From positions 19,301,731 to 19,365,730 of the forward strand of contig NC_041008.1 of assembly GCF_004193775.1 (NCBI RefSeq): a DNA stretch of 64,000 nucleotides, given 5' to 3'. The stretch is from Glycine soja. Taxonomy: Eukaryota; Streptophyta; Magnoliopsida; Fabales; Fabaceae. How positions within the stretch are numbered: the stretch's first letter is position 1; each line of letters starts with the position of its first letter. The notes beneath the pieces were generated by a model that had not been told where the DNA came from, ran no database searches, and saw only the letters and a list, made by a program, of their open reading frames with translations. Shown piece by piece: positions 23,101 through 34,611 of this stretch. Both the position numbers and the translations under genes were made by a program.

Positions 23101-24021
23101 TTGTACGTTAGCTTTTATTGTGACTTTCTCTCTCTCTCCTCCACATTTCCGCTTCCCTCTCTCTGCATCTTCCCTCTGTTTGCCTCTTTCTCTTCTCTTC
23201 GTTCTTGATGGAAGCAAGTTTCTATCTTCTTCTTCCCTTAATCTCATCAAACCCTTTTCTTCTCTTCTCCATCGATTTGATTCCGCCAAATTCTCATCAA
23301 CGCGCTGTTCCTTCACCTCAATTTCTTCCAAGCATGAAACCCCACCCCCTCCATTATCGAAACCCTACCATCCCTTATCCCACCTTCGTCTCCGCTCACT
23401 CCGAATCATTTCCAAAAACCACCATAGAATTGGAGAAAAACAATATGTATCAACTTTCTTATTGTTGCTGCCTGCTTAGATAAGGTCTCCATAGAATTCT
23501 CTTTTTTTTTTTAAAAAAAAAAAAAGAAAGAAAATAAGAGAAGAACGAAATCTTTGAGGGGCATGAGGCAGCAGTATATTTTGTATGTCCTCATCACAAG
23601 GAGAGCATTCAAGTAGAAAGATTATATGATATGTTTTCTTCGAGTTTATTCTTTGGATTTTGTAAGTTATAATATGATAGATTGTTCCTCTATAATTTTA
23701 CCTATGGGCAGAGTGATCTCTTCTTTTAATTTATTGAACTATAAAACCAAACATGTCTCTTTTATTGTGATCATTAGAATATTACTGGTATAACTACTTC
23801 CTTGCCTCTCCACATATTGTGATCTTGCTTTCCATCTTTCTAGCGCCAACTTCCATTCCATGCTTTTAATTTTTTCATTATTTATTTGGTTCTAGGAAAG
23901 CCCAAGAGTGTTCCTTGTATTTACATGAGTTACAAGTACATATTATTGATAATTGTATTATTCTAGTAATTAATAAACACTGCCTTTAATCTAACTAAAT
24001 GTTGTCATTGTAATTTTGCAG
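23101..24021. other. Pyrimidine-rich leader-like stretch and spacer inside the transposon-rich block
   Basis: Bases 23,120-23,480 are strongly CT-rich on the plus strand and give overlapping open frames of 92-119 residues, low-complexity in composition and without a domain. They may be a captured 5' UTR/first-exon piece. The remainder looks like intron sequence leading to the TOPLESS-related fragment. Confidence 0.4.
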
Positions 24022-24930
24022 TTTATATTTTCAACTGCCATTGATGGCAAAATTAAAGCCTGGTTATACAATAATATGGGTTCTAGGGTTGATTATGATG
24101 CCCAAGTCATTGGTGTACTACAGTGCTTTATAGTGCTGATGGAAGTAGGTAAGAAGGATTTGGGTGCGGATAAGTATTTAAGTTTCATGTTCAATGGATA
24201 ATTGAATTTGAGATGTATTAAATAAAACCGTATTAACATGTCTTCCTATTTATCTTCCATTATTTCTATAGATCGTTTTCTTGTGGAACTAGTAAAGACG
24301 GAGAGTCATTTCTTGTTGAATGGAATGAAAGTGAAGGAGCCATTAAGAGAACATACAATGAGTTCAGAAAGAAATCCACTGGTGTTGTGCAGTTTGACAC
24401 AACCCAAAATCAATTTTTGGCTGCTGGTGAAGATGGCCAAATCAAATTTTGGGATATGGACAACATTAATCTTTTAACAAGCACTGATGCAGAGGGTGGA
24501 CTTTAGGTGGAGTTAACTTTTTTAAGTCTTTTGGAATATAGCTTACACTTTATAAGACATTCCTTATATAATTGTATGAATCTATTCAGACCCTTTCACA
24601 CTTGAGATTCAACAAAGAAGGAAATCTTCTTGCTGTTACTACTGCAGACAAGGGATTCAAAATTCTTGCTAATGCTAATGGTCTTCGATCCTTGAGAACA
24701 GTTGAAACTCCAGGATTTGGAACATTGAGGTCACCAATTGAATCTGCTGCAGTCAAGGTTGTGATATTTTCTTCACTTTTTCTTGTTTTTTGATATTTAG
24801 ATCAAAATGAATATTTATACTGTCCATTTGGTTTATGGTATCTAGGCATCTGGCTCTTTTGTTGTTAATGTTAGTTCTGTCAACTGTAAAGTAGAAAAGA
24901 GCTCACCTGTCAGGCCTTCTCCAATTCTTG
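24022..24930 (+). pseudogene. Fragment of a TOPLESS-related (TPL/TPR) co-repressor gene, four exons of the WD40 region
   Basis: Four exon-like blocks with their introns: 24,022-24,148 (FSTAIDGKIKAWLYNNMGSR), 24,272 to about 24,500 (FSCGTSKDGESFLVEWNESE ... FWDMDNINLL), 24,590-24,757 (LSHLRFNKEGNLLAVTTADK) and 24,846-24,930 (CKVEKSSPVRPSPIL). These match consecutive WD40-region exons of TPL/TPR proteins, nuclear co-repressors that work with auxin, jasmonate and other repressors. A one-base insertion shifts the frame near the end of block 1, and block 4 ends at TTG|TATG without a GT donor. The N-terminal LisH/CTLH part and the later WD40 repeats are absent. Because introns are kept, this is a DNA-level copy, not a retrocopy. 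It lies between CACTA ends, so transposon capture is plausible. Confidence 0.85.
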
Positions 24931-25197
24931 TATGAATCTATCCTTGTAAACTCTGAATGCTTGATTTTGATGCTAGCATGATGACTATGATATACTAGTC
25001 ATACCTTAACAATTAGAAATTTATATTTAAGTATTACAACTAATGTTTCATTTCTATTAATATTTGTGCAAGCATGTTGGATTGGCTTGTTATTTTTCTA
25101 ATTTCTTCTATTGGTATCTTAATTCCACTATGCCATACCCTGTTGTAGAAGATGTTTGTGGTTTCTACACTCTTTCTTTGCATAGTAACGTGCCTAG

Positions 25198-25935
25198 TGT
25201 AAAGCGCCCAAGTTATTAGACAACGGATAACCGATATCTCTCAACGGATCAAAGCTTTGAAGTCTATATAAAGCTTGAAGATGTTCATGTTAAAGAAGTT
25301 GAATCACTAGAGAATCATCTCAGTCAAAACAAACTAAGTGTTGTAACACTGTCAGTTTAGTTGGATGAATGAAACTTGACTGAGTTGAGTGAATCTTAGC
25401 TTTGCTAAGCTAACAAATTTCATTGTATTCGAGCTAATTATGTAAACACTCTTTGACTGATTAGAATACATTTTCTATTGAGCATTTGTTGTTTGTGAAA
25501 GTCAGGAGTAGCTTTGTGACAAAAAATACTTAGGTTTTAATCTCAGGGGGAGATTAAGGGTAGTGCCAGAAGTGGCCTATAAAGTATTCATTGTAGCTAG
25601 AAGTGGCATAAAGAATAGGTTGTAATCAAAGATTTGATTAGTGGAACCCTTCAAGGTTTGAAGGAAAACTGGACGTAGCCCAAGAGTTGGGGTGAACCAG
25701 TATAAAACCTCTGTGTTTTTTTATTGCTTCTATATAACTAGTTCATTTCTATAGTTTTCTTTTACACTATTGTGTCCAAGTTTTGTGAATTGGTTTTTAA
25801 GCACAAAGTGATTTCGAACCCCTTGGATGAAACTCATCGTTCATTGATATTTGTCTAAGAAAAGCTTTCAAAGATTTTGAAAGACAAAGTTTTTATCCAT
25901 CACACTATTTAACTCCCCCCTTCTAGTGTGTTTCA
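25198..25935 (+). repeat. LTR-like sequence, SIRE/Maximus-like
   Basis: Non-coding block with features of legume copia LTRs in plus orientation: AACTGGACGTAGCCCAAGAG, then GAACCAGTATAAAA (promoter/R region), and a C-rich end TTAACTCCCCCCTTCTAG near 25,910-25,925. Boundaries TGTAAAGCG (25,198) and TTTCA (25,935) are guesses; no duplication was found. The adjoining copia coding fragment is on the opposite strand, so the two are probably different insertions. Confidence 0.45.
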
Positions 25936-27260
25936 GGTACTCCAATTTCCACCATTGAAGTGGCATCTTCCACTGGTGCTTCTTCTTTCAAGCTTGTTAC
26001 TAGCATAGTCAACATCACAATAACTTGTCAATATGAAGTCTTTCCCCTTTTTAAAGCAAAGACCAAGATTAGTAGTTCAAATAAGATATCTAAATATTAT
26101 TTTAATAGCATTTAATTGAACTTCCATTGGATCTTTTTGAAATTTGGCACATAAGCATACACTAAACATGATATTAGGTATGGGCAGAGTTAAATACAAT
26201 AATGATCATTTCATTGCTTTATATTGAGTGTTGCTCACCTTTGTCAATTCCTCATGCAGTCCAAGATATGTGGTTGGATGCATCAGAGTTTTCATTTCCT
26301 TAACCTTGTCCATGTTAAATTTCTTCAAAAGTTCTTTTGCATACTTGATCTGGTGAACATATATTCCTTTGTTTGTTTGATCTAAATTCCAAGGAAGAAC
26401 TTCAATTCTTCTGTCATGCTCATTTTAAACTTTGTATGCATAAGCCTTGAAAAATCCTCACCCAAAGATTCATTAGTAGAATCAAATATGATGTCGTCCA
26501 CATATACTTGAACTAGAAAACAAGTTGAGGAAGGGTGAAGTGTCCACTTTTCCTCTTTTGAAGCCATTATTCTAAAGAAATGAACTATGCTTCTCATACC
26601 AAGCTTGAGGTGCTTGTTTCAGTCCAGGCAGTGCTTTGTTTACTTTGAAAACATGTTGAGGAAGGGTATCACTCGCAAACCCTTAGTGTTGTTCTACATA
26701 AACGTCCTCTTGGATGAGTCCATTGAGGAATGCACTTTTTACGTTCATTTGATACAACTTCATATTACTATAAGCTACAAATGAAAGTAAAATATGTGTT
26801 TCCTATAGACGAACTACTGGAGCATAAGTTTCTTTGTAATCTATATGTTCTTGTTGCAAATAACCTTTAGAAACTAACATTGCTTTGTTTATCAAAACCT
26901 TGCGGTCCTTGTCCAACTTGTTTTTAAATACCCATTTTGCTCTTACATTCTTGTTTTTAGGTAGTTCTACAAGTTTCCAAACATTGTTCTTCAGAAATTA
27001 ATCAAGCTCTTCTTGCATAACTTTGACCCCTTTTTCATCTTGCATTGCCTCGTCTATATGTTTTGGCTCAACTTTTGAGATTATTGCGATGTTGCCTTGT
27101 AGTCTGAGTTATGTCCGTATTTGGATGTTATTGGCTGGATCACCAATGATTTGAGTCACGGGATGATTATTTCTCATGTTGTGTATAGTAGGTTCTCTTA
27201 CTTCCTCTCAAGGGTCGTCCGTATAGGTTGAGTGGACATTGCAACTTTAATGTTGGTATC
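25936..27260 (-). pseudogene. Ty1/copia pol fragment (RT to RNase H)
   Basis: Minus-strand remnant. From right to left it shows an RT N-terminal region with many breaks, the RT catalytic block QVYVDDIIFDST (about 26,490-26,525, YVDD intact), MHTKFKMSMTEELKFFLGI, and an RNase H region at about 25,960-26,040 (SYCDVDYASN, then STSGRCHF). Stops and frameshifts are frequent. No gag, integrase core or paired LTRs. It is a dead fragment. Confidence 0.8.
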
Positions 27261-27486
27261 AATTGATGTTTTGCTGTTAATACCCTCTTCCAGTACATAA
27301 AATTCAAGCAACTTTAAACAACCAAACAAGTTTTTTTTTTATATTTAATATTATTTAAAAATTTGAATTGTTAGTCAATATACTTTGGTGGGGGTACTGC
27401 ACCTACCCCACCACTAAGCATTTCCAAACATTTCCAAACATCTTAAGGTGAATGAATATCCGAAAGAAATAAAGGGCTTAAGAAGG
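27261..27486. other. Spacer before the CACTA-ended element
   Basis: AT-rich sequence of unknown origin. The ACA at 27,487-27,489 is the left copy of the proposed target-site duplication. Confidence 0.5.
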
Positions 27487-28725
27487 ACACACTACTACAA
27501 AAATTGCATTCTACATCGGTTATATTGGTCATTCTACATCGGTTATGGACCGATGTTGTAGAAGACGACATTAAAGGGGGGCAGGTGTTCTACGATGGTT
27601 GCTGCAACCGATGTTAATTGTCAGTTATTCTACTGCGGCTTTTGACCACGACCGATGTAAATTGTCAATTATTCTACATCGGTTGTTTAAATGACCGATG
27701 TAGAATGTACATCATTCCGATGTAGAATGTACATCATTCTACATCGGTTTTGGCCGTCAAACGTCGTTGAATAGGCAACCAAGGTCAGACGTTCTACATC
27801 AATTTTCCAGCTAATCGATGTAGGATATTGGGCAATTCAACATCGGTTGTCCTAATAACCGATGTTGAATTTTTTTTTTTAAATTTTTTTTTTCATTTTT
27901 CTTCATGAATGACAATAACAATATCGAAAATAATTGAACCAATGTCTCGTATGAGACTTATTACTTTATAAACCCTGGTCAAAATTCAACATTGAAAATA
28001 GTAAAATCACATCATTCAAACAAGGTATATAATAACAACCATATATGGAATTTGAATGTATGACATTCAAATTTGGTTTGGATCAATGCCACCATTCTTC
28101 ATCTCAGGAAGGGACAAGAAATAGGCGAAAACTTGCAAAACCAACAGGTTTCCAAATTTAACTTTAGATAAAAATTTTGGTGGTTTCACAACTAGGATTA
28201 TGACTTGTAAATAACTAACCTACTAAGGCATATGATTGAGTAAATTTGGAAATGAATGTTTGAACCAAAAATGAGAGCTAACCTGATTAATGGGAAAGGT
28301 TTAATTTATCCCTTTAAACTTAGGTTCGTGTGCACTTAGGACTCAAGGTTAACAAATATGGCCATTTCTGTTAATTTTGATGGCAAATTGGATGAAATAA
28401 CCAAAATGCACACTTCTTAAAAGTTTAAGGATCATGTTACTCAGTCTGTAAGCACCAAAGTGCACATGACCAAAAATTTTAGGAGGTAAATTGGAAATTT
28501 CTACTACAAAAAAAATCCTTAAAAGCAAGTTATTGTATTGCTTTGTATCTTTTGGAGTCTTTAGGAAGCACAATCTATAAGGAGTTGTGATTTATGATGA
28601 AAAATAGCATGACTATTTAACAAAAATCATAAATTATCAGGGCAATAGGAGCAGTAACTTTGCATCAAAAAGCAAGAAAATGTGAAAGTGATATGAATGA
28701 GACTCAGCCAATCTCAGAATCTCAC

Positions 28726-28861
28726 CTTCAAAATGACATCTAACAAGCAAGCTGTAGTTGTTTTGGATACTGACAATCTTTGGAAGGCCTTCAACTTTCG
28801 ATGCATGAACAAACTCCACCACTCCATATGAAGTCTCATTTGAAACACCTATGTACCATAC
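28726..28861 (-). pseudogene. Captured exon of a Tas-like NADP-dependent aldo/keto reductase
   Basis: One exon with its flanking AG (right) and GT (left) sites. It reads YIGVSNETSYGVVEFVHASK and then GLPKIVSIQNNYSLLVRCHF, characteristic of the plant Tas-type aldo/keto reductases. The catalytic N-terminal part (Asp, Tyr, Lys) and the C-terminus are not present. The residue before YIGVSN is Trp where I expect Arg. It is a gene piece inside the CACTA-ended element. Confidence 0.8.
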
Positions 28862-30718
28862 CTGATGCAGACAGACATCTTAAGAAACTGAATCCCATTC
28901 CCATTCACATGCATAAGAGATTAAACATGATATGGTGATCATAATATTTTACACAGATTTCACACCAAGAAATTTCTTTGTAGACTATATTTGATTTTCT
29001 GGATTGTCTGAATATTGTTAACATCTTTAGATTTTATTCATCATTTAAATATCCTTGGACTATTATAATTCTTCTTTTGGTCTAAAACATCAATGAGTAG
29101 TAGCAAATTATAACTTACTGTTGCTGAAGTTGAAGATAACAATGAGGAAATGAGATCTCCTGGATGCACTAAATTCCATATTGCTTCAAAGGCATCTTGA
29201 ATTGCTTTGATAGCCATCTTTGTAACCAATCTAAGGAATATCGATAAAACATCTCTCTATTAACATCTCTCTTCCTATTATCTATATATACAGTCCAAAA
29301 ATGGCAAAAAATGGGATGTAAGTTTGATAATTTTCCTACATATACAGTTTTTGCATGTGTATCATAAATTGATAATGGATATTAATGCACTTGATTCAAC
29401 TAATTAGTGCAAACATTTAGAAGAAAATAACATACACGCTCACAAATACCACACATTTAAATATAGATATGGTTAAAATATCATAATTAAAATTTAAGAG
29501 TATAATCAAACATATGCATATAACAAACAAAGGTTTCTTAAGTAATTTTATTTTTTTAATGCTGGGAAAGAAAGGTTGCTCAAGTATTTGAGAAAGTGTG
29601 GGCTTGAATATAAGGGCATTCATTCAGTTATATTTCTATTAAATCATCCATAATTATATCTTTTACGCACACAAGGAATTAAATATATATTGATGTGCAC
29701 ATTTTAAATACTCAAGAATTAAATATATATTGATGTACACAAGGAATTAAATATATATTGTTCTTTATCATAGAAAATATTGTACTTATATTGGATAAAC
29801 ATTTTGCACATTAGAAGAAAATGTCTACATGTTTCAATAAAATAAAGTCCTAAAAAAATGATCCAAATAGAATTTGCTATAAAGTAGAACATATCAAATT
29901 GATTGATTACCAAGATAATACCAAAAATATTTGTCTATTTTCCAGAGTAGACTGGTATTCAGCTGTGACCTTTGCTAATTATTAAGCCCCTTGTACCAAC
30001 ATTATTGTAGTTTCATGAAGTGACAACTCTCCACCTTTCCCTACCTGATAATGAACTTGAGCATATCATAATAAAATGTTACTTAAATTCTTGAACCAAT
30101 AAAATCAACTAACCTCATTAGCATGTAAGTGGACTAAAGTCTTCAGCTCTGGTTTATCTTGTTTACATTGTCATACCTGCCTTGCTCTATCTAGCAAGTG
30201 TAAAGCTTGCTTGACTTCAGTTCTCAGATCTATACATCAATTTGCTGCTTCTAATCTAATTTATAATAAACAAGAGCCTAATGAAGTCCATTACCCTGTT
30301 CCTTGCAATCATATATCATATCCAAAGGGGTGTTGAGTGTTGACAAAGACAACAACAACTAAGAAGGTTGCCAGTTGTTAGTATAGTCAGATAGCACCGA
30401 TCTAACATTGACTACAAGTTGAATTAAATGTTTTTAATTTATAAATAAATACATTTGAATCATGTAATTGTAAATATTATCTAAATTTATTTAAAAATAT
30501 AATTCTAGTTTCTGTGTTAAAATTTACCATCACTATATTCCAAATCATATCATTACTTTACGCATTCTGCTTACCATATTTTAATTTAGAATATGTGCTC
30601 AAGGTAATCTTAATTATAAATTTTATATTAGAATATTCTTGGTGAGTAAGAGGAATGAATACATAAATATTTAGAGGAAACTAGAAGTGTGAGTAAGAGG
30701 AATGAATGGAAAGCATAC

Positions 30719-30815
30719 TTTCACAATGAACCAAGTTGTGTATGACAAGCAGCTTCCAAGCAAAAAGAGAGTGCCACGAAGCATGTTGGATTTTGATGCC
30801 TCAACTATACTGTGA
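30719..30815 (-). pseudogene. Captured exon of a WAT1-related (EamA/nodulin-21) transporter
   Basis: Short exon-like block reading ASKSNMLRGTLFLLGSCLSY and then TTWFIVK, followed by a GTATGC donor on the minus strand. This is the mid-protein segment of WAT1-related EamA transporters that starts the second EamA domain. No other exons of the gene were recognised. The 5' acceptor is uncertain. Confidence 0.65.
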
Positions 30816-31193
30816 GTCTGATGACTACTTTGACCAATATAGAATTCGCTGCAACATTGAAATTCCACATAACCAAAAACTAACAAAAAAAGAAAAAAGA
30901 ATGCAATCTACATTGTGCAGCATTTTACTCAATAGGTGAATATTTTTAAAATAACATAAGAAACTATTGCAGCCATTTTAATCAATAAATGGGCTTATAC
31001 CCAAAAATGCAGATTACAGTATTGAAACTAATTACATGAATCCAGATGCCATGAAATGGCAGTTGCACAATGAAGGACAGAATGACATGGCAATCAAACT
31101 ACTGGAGAAACGATAAAACTTTAAATCAAGTGAAGCAAAATATCAAGTATAGACCAATAGTAAACTTAAAAATAGAGAAGCTGTAGATCTTAC

Positions 31194-32190
31194 TTGATCC
31201 TTCAGGATGGATATTAACTTAAATTGTTGTTTCAGCAACTGAAACTCTGCTCTTTTGGCTCTAACGGATTCTCGTAGATTCTACATAGCAATCCATGCAT
31301 CATAGAGGCTTTTCTAATACAATAAATAATATTTAGGGAAAAAAATATAAAACATAAACAAAAGAAAACTAAGTGGAAAACAAAACAATCATTAGCAAAC
31401 AGACTGATAAATATAATATTAATAACCTTTCTCTACTCAGTTAAAATAACACTGGTGTTCGTGATCATATGCTAAAATGGAACTAATATCAAACTAAAAT
31501 GACATATTCACAATCTTCAAAGAGTAACGCACAAGCAAGTAAATTCTTAATAGTGCAATTAAATTTCAATACAAAAATATTTGAAATTAAAAAAAGAAGG
31601 AGAAAAAACTCCGCATTCAATGTCTGCGCAGAGAGAGCAGCATCAGCTCTGGCAAAACGCCACTGAAGGAGTCTGTTATGGAAGAGTCTCAATAAATGCG
31701 CATCAAAGATCCGGTTCTCCGCTACCTTCCCCCTCGAAACATCAATAGCGAAGCTCAAAACAGAAGGTTCACTACCACCATCGAACCTACTACTCAAGCC
31801 ACTGACGATGCCGTTTTGCGCTCGTGACGGACTAACTCCTCTCGAAGGAGACCACAGTGACGGCGTCGCTAGCTTACTCGGAGTTTCGGTTTGGTGCCGT
31901 AAATGGTTATTATGCTCTTGCCAAAACCTCGCTGGAACCATGAGTCCTCGAGAACCTCAAATTCCTTCTCCAGAGGAACTTCCAAAAGTTACGCGTTCAG
32001 TATCAGAAGCAATAGACTCAGCCTCATGCTGAAATTCAAATCCGTTAGTTTTGTAGCTCTCCGATCTCAACGTCGTCGCGTTGAGAGAACCTTGAACGTC
32101 CGCCATGACATTCTGCAGCGACCTAGCCACGCTCGCCGGCGCGTCAGTTTGTTTTGGCGTGGAACTTCTTCCCGGAGGAGGGATCTATGA
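31194..32190 (-). pseudogene. Captured exons of a QWRF-motif (AUG8-like) microtubule protein
   Basis: Two blocks. The larger (about 31,606-32,190) reads QTDAPASVARSLQNVMADVQ, VPARFWQEHNNHLRHQ and AENRIFDAHLLRLFHNRLLQ immediately followed by WRFARADAAL, so the defining QWRF motif is intact at about 31,652-31,672. The smaller (31,194-31,308) reads NLRESVRAKRAEFQLLKQ with the GTAAG donor kept, and matches the next exon of QWRF genes. Full-length relatives (QWRF2, AUG8/EDE1) bind microtubules and the augmin complex. One in-frame TGA (after SSGEGI) and one TAG (after YDAWIAM) interrupt the frame, and the donor of the larger exon is weak. Fragment only, with introns kept. Confidence 0.82.
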
Positions 32191-32625
32191 TTTTCTTCCT
32201 CATCTCACATGAGGCATATGAGGAAACCAAACGCCTCAACACAGCCAAATGCGGAATGCCAAACACACACATGTGAGAAGAATGCAGCGTAAAGGATGGA
32301 TTAGGGATTTTGAAATTGTGTGAAGAGTGAAGTAGGGTGTGAGCGTGAGAAGAAAGAGAGAGAGAGAGACCAATCACAGGAGTCGAGGCGACAAAACACG
32401 CTGCCCAATAAAAGAGAGAAAACAAAAAGGTGTAAACGTTCAAAGATAGTTTTGTACAAAACCGCCTTTGTACATAACTCAATTACTACGGTTTTTTCAT
32501 AACCGTACTTAAACTCAGAATTTTAATGTACTTAATTACCATACTGCCACTATATCATTTTCAAAGACAGTCTGCCAATTGTAGTTATTAGCGCATTGTA
32601 ATAAACTATTATTGTAGTAGTGACA

Positions 32626-33052
32626 ATAATTGTATTTTCTTGCTAAATTTTCTACTTGATGCAAAGATGTCAATCTTTTAGAAAATGCACTTCATCTTTA
32701 TGGACGATATGACTTGGGTAGTTATGCTTCCTTCCTAATGGAAGGTAGGCCTAAGAAAACACCCACATGTTGCTTCAATTTTGTTTTTAATTATCATCCT
32801 CAATAGAACCCAAACAATATTAATTGGCATCTGTTAGTACCACTTCCCTATTAACTATAGCCTCGTATGAGGAATATGTGAAGAACTAAAACTGTTTTTA
32901 CACCTAAAGGAAAAAAAAAACACTTCATATATATTGACGAGATTAGGAAACTAGGAAATACGTACGAGATATGTAATCCACATTAATTAAAAAAAAAATC
33001 AAATTCTTTCACAACATTCAATACCATTGCTATTTGCTTTTTTCTTTTTATG
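32626..33052. other. Spacer between two CACTA ends
   Basis: AT-rich, no coding signal. Begins with the right ACA duplication copy of the preceding element (32,623-32,625). Confidence 0.5.
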
Positions 33053-33054
33053 TA

Positions 33055-33300
33055 CACTACTACAAAAAGCCCTTTTTAAGACACGTGCTTTATGTCGGTT
33101 GTACAAGGAACCGCTTTAATAAGTGGTGCGGTGGCATTTTTAAAATTATTGTGTTACAAATGGAATTTTAGGACGCACATTCTAAGGCGGTTATTGAAAA
33201 CCGCCTTAGAATGTTATGTTTCTTATAATTTACGCCGGTTTTTAGTAAAAAACCGTCTTAATTTTCAAAATAAAAAAAAAAAACAAAACCGCGCAACCTC
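33055..33300 (+). mobile_element. Another CACTA-type left end
   Basis: Starts CACTACTACAAAAAGCCC. Subterminal inverted motifs follow: GGCGGTTATTGAAAACCGCC near 33,183-33,202 and CCGGTTTTTAGTAAAAAACCG near 33,236. The flanking triplet is GTA. I found no GTAGTG-type right end followed by GTA later in the window, so the element is truncated, interrupted, or longer than I can trace. Confidence 0.65.
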
Positions 33301-33598
33301 GTAGCTTGTTCACCTCTCTGCTACGAACTCCTTTCTTTGAACCCTAGCCTGTGTTTCTACTTGTCCTTTCTTTGAACCCTAGCGCATGTTTCTTCCCCTT
33401 TCTGCTTGGTCCTTTCTTTGACATTTAACATTGAACCTCTGCTCTTCGACATTGTAGCCTTCTTCCATTGAACTAGACGAGGTCGACTTCATCGCTCCAA
33501 CTTCCCGGGTTGAAGTTTCATGAAGAAAGAGATTTGCTGGTGACTTACAAACTTTGTTAGGTTAAGGTTATTTGTATATATTCTTAGATATTATATGT

Positions 33599-33601
<3 letters not shown>

Positions 33602-33649
<48 letters not shown>
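33602..33649. repeat. TA dinucleotide microsatellite
   Basis: About 24 AT/TA units. It is followed to about 34,600 by AT-rich DNA with short repeats such as AAAATATTATTTGG. Confidence 0.9.
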
Positions 33650-33653
<4 letters not shown>

Positions 33654-34611
33654 ATATTATTTGGCTGAAAATAATATTTGGTTGAAAATATTATTTGGTT
33701 GATTAGTATGAAAATATTATTTAGTTTTTGTATATATTCTTAGATTTTATATATGTGATATTAGCTTCTGTAGTATTACGTATATATTTACACGCATGAT
33801 ACTTTAGCCAAATAAATATATATACACGCATGATACTTTAGCCAAGGCACACATAATATTAGCTTTTGTAGTATTAGGCACAAGTTAATATTAGCTTTAG
33901 GTATATATTTGTAAATTTTAGGCACACGTAAATTTTTAGTTTTTATAATATTAAATACTTCACACGTAAATAAATAATTATAATATTAGACACTTCACAC
34001 ACGTAAATTTATCTTTTTAGTATTATAATTTTGTATGTTATATATAGATAGTATAATTTTAAATAAATGAGTTGATAAGTTAATATTATTTGAGTTAATT
34101 ATTTTTAGTTAGAATGTTATATATATTATTTGTTAGAAAATTTATGTGATTAAATATATGATAAATTATACATTATCATTATTTTTGTATTACACGTTGT
34201 TTAAATAATTTTTTGCATTTCAATATTTGTTTGTATTTTAATTTATTTGGTAGTCCATATTTTATTTAATTATTTATTTGTTAATTGTAGAATATATTAT
34301 GTTATTTATTTAAATTTGTCTATGTGTATGTATTTGAAAGTATTTGTAGAATATATTTAAATTTTATTATTTGTATAATATATTTTGTTGTCAAATAAAT
34401 ATATTTTGTTATTTATTTAAATTTGTCTTCACATGTATTTTAATTTATCTATAGAATATATTCAAAATTGCCCAGTTTTATTTATTACAAATTTATTTTT
34501 ATATATTTAATAACGTTTTTATAAATGTGCGTAGTTTTATTTATATTATCTACAAATGATGTATAAATTGTTTTGTGAATTTATTGTATTATATTTTATT
34601 TTGCAGTATCA

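Larger units (their letters stand above)
27490..32622. mobile_element. CACTA-ended element carrying pieces of three host genes
   Basis: About 5.1 kb bounded by CACTACTACAAAAATTGC (27,490) and the reverse complement of CACTACTACAATAATAG (ending 32,622), with ACA directly outside both ends, as expected for the 3-bp CACTA duplication. The left 350 bases hold many copies of a CTACATCGGTT / AACCGATGTAG inverted motif; the right end instead has TACGGTTATG/AAAAAACCGTA and GCGGTTTTGTAC motifs. No transposase reading frame is present. Inside are fragments of an aldo/keto reductase, a WAT1/EamA transporter and a QWRF-motif protein, all on the minus strand. Other exon-like pieces (for example 29,041-29,229 and 30,180-30,245, minus) are not identified. 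The matching TSD supports one unit; the dissimilar ends argue for caution. Confidence 0.65.
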
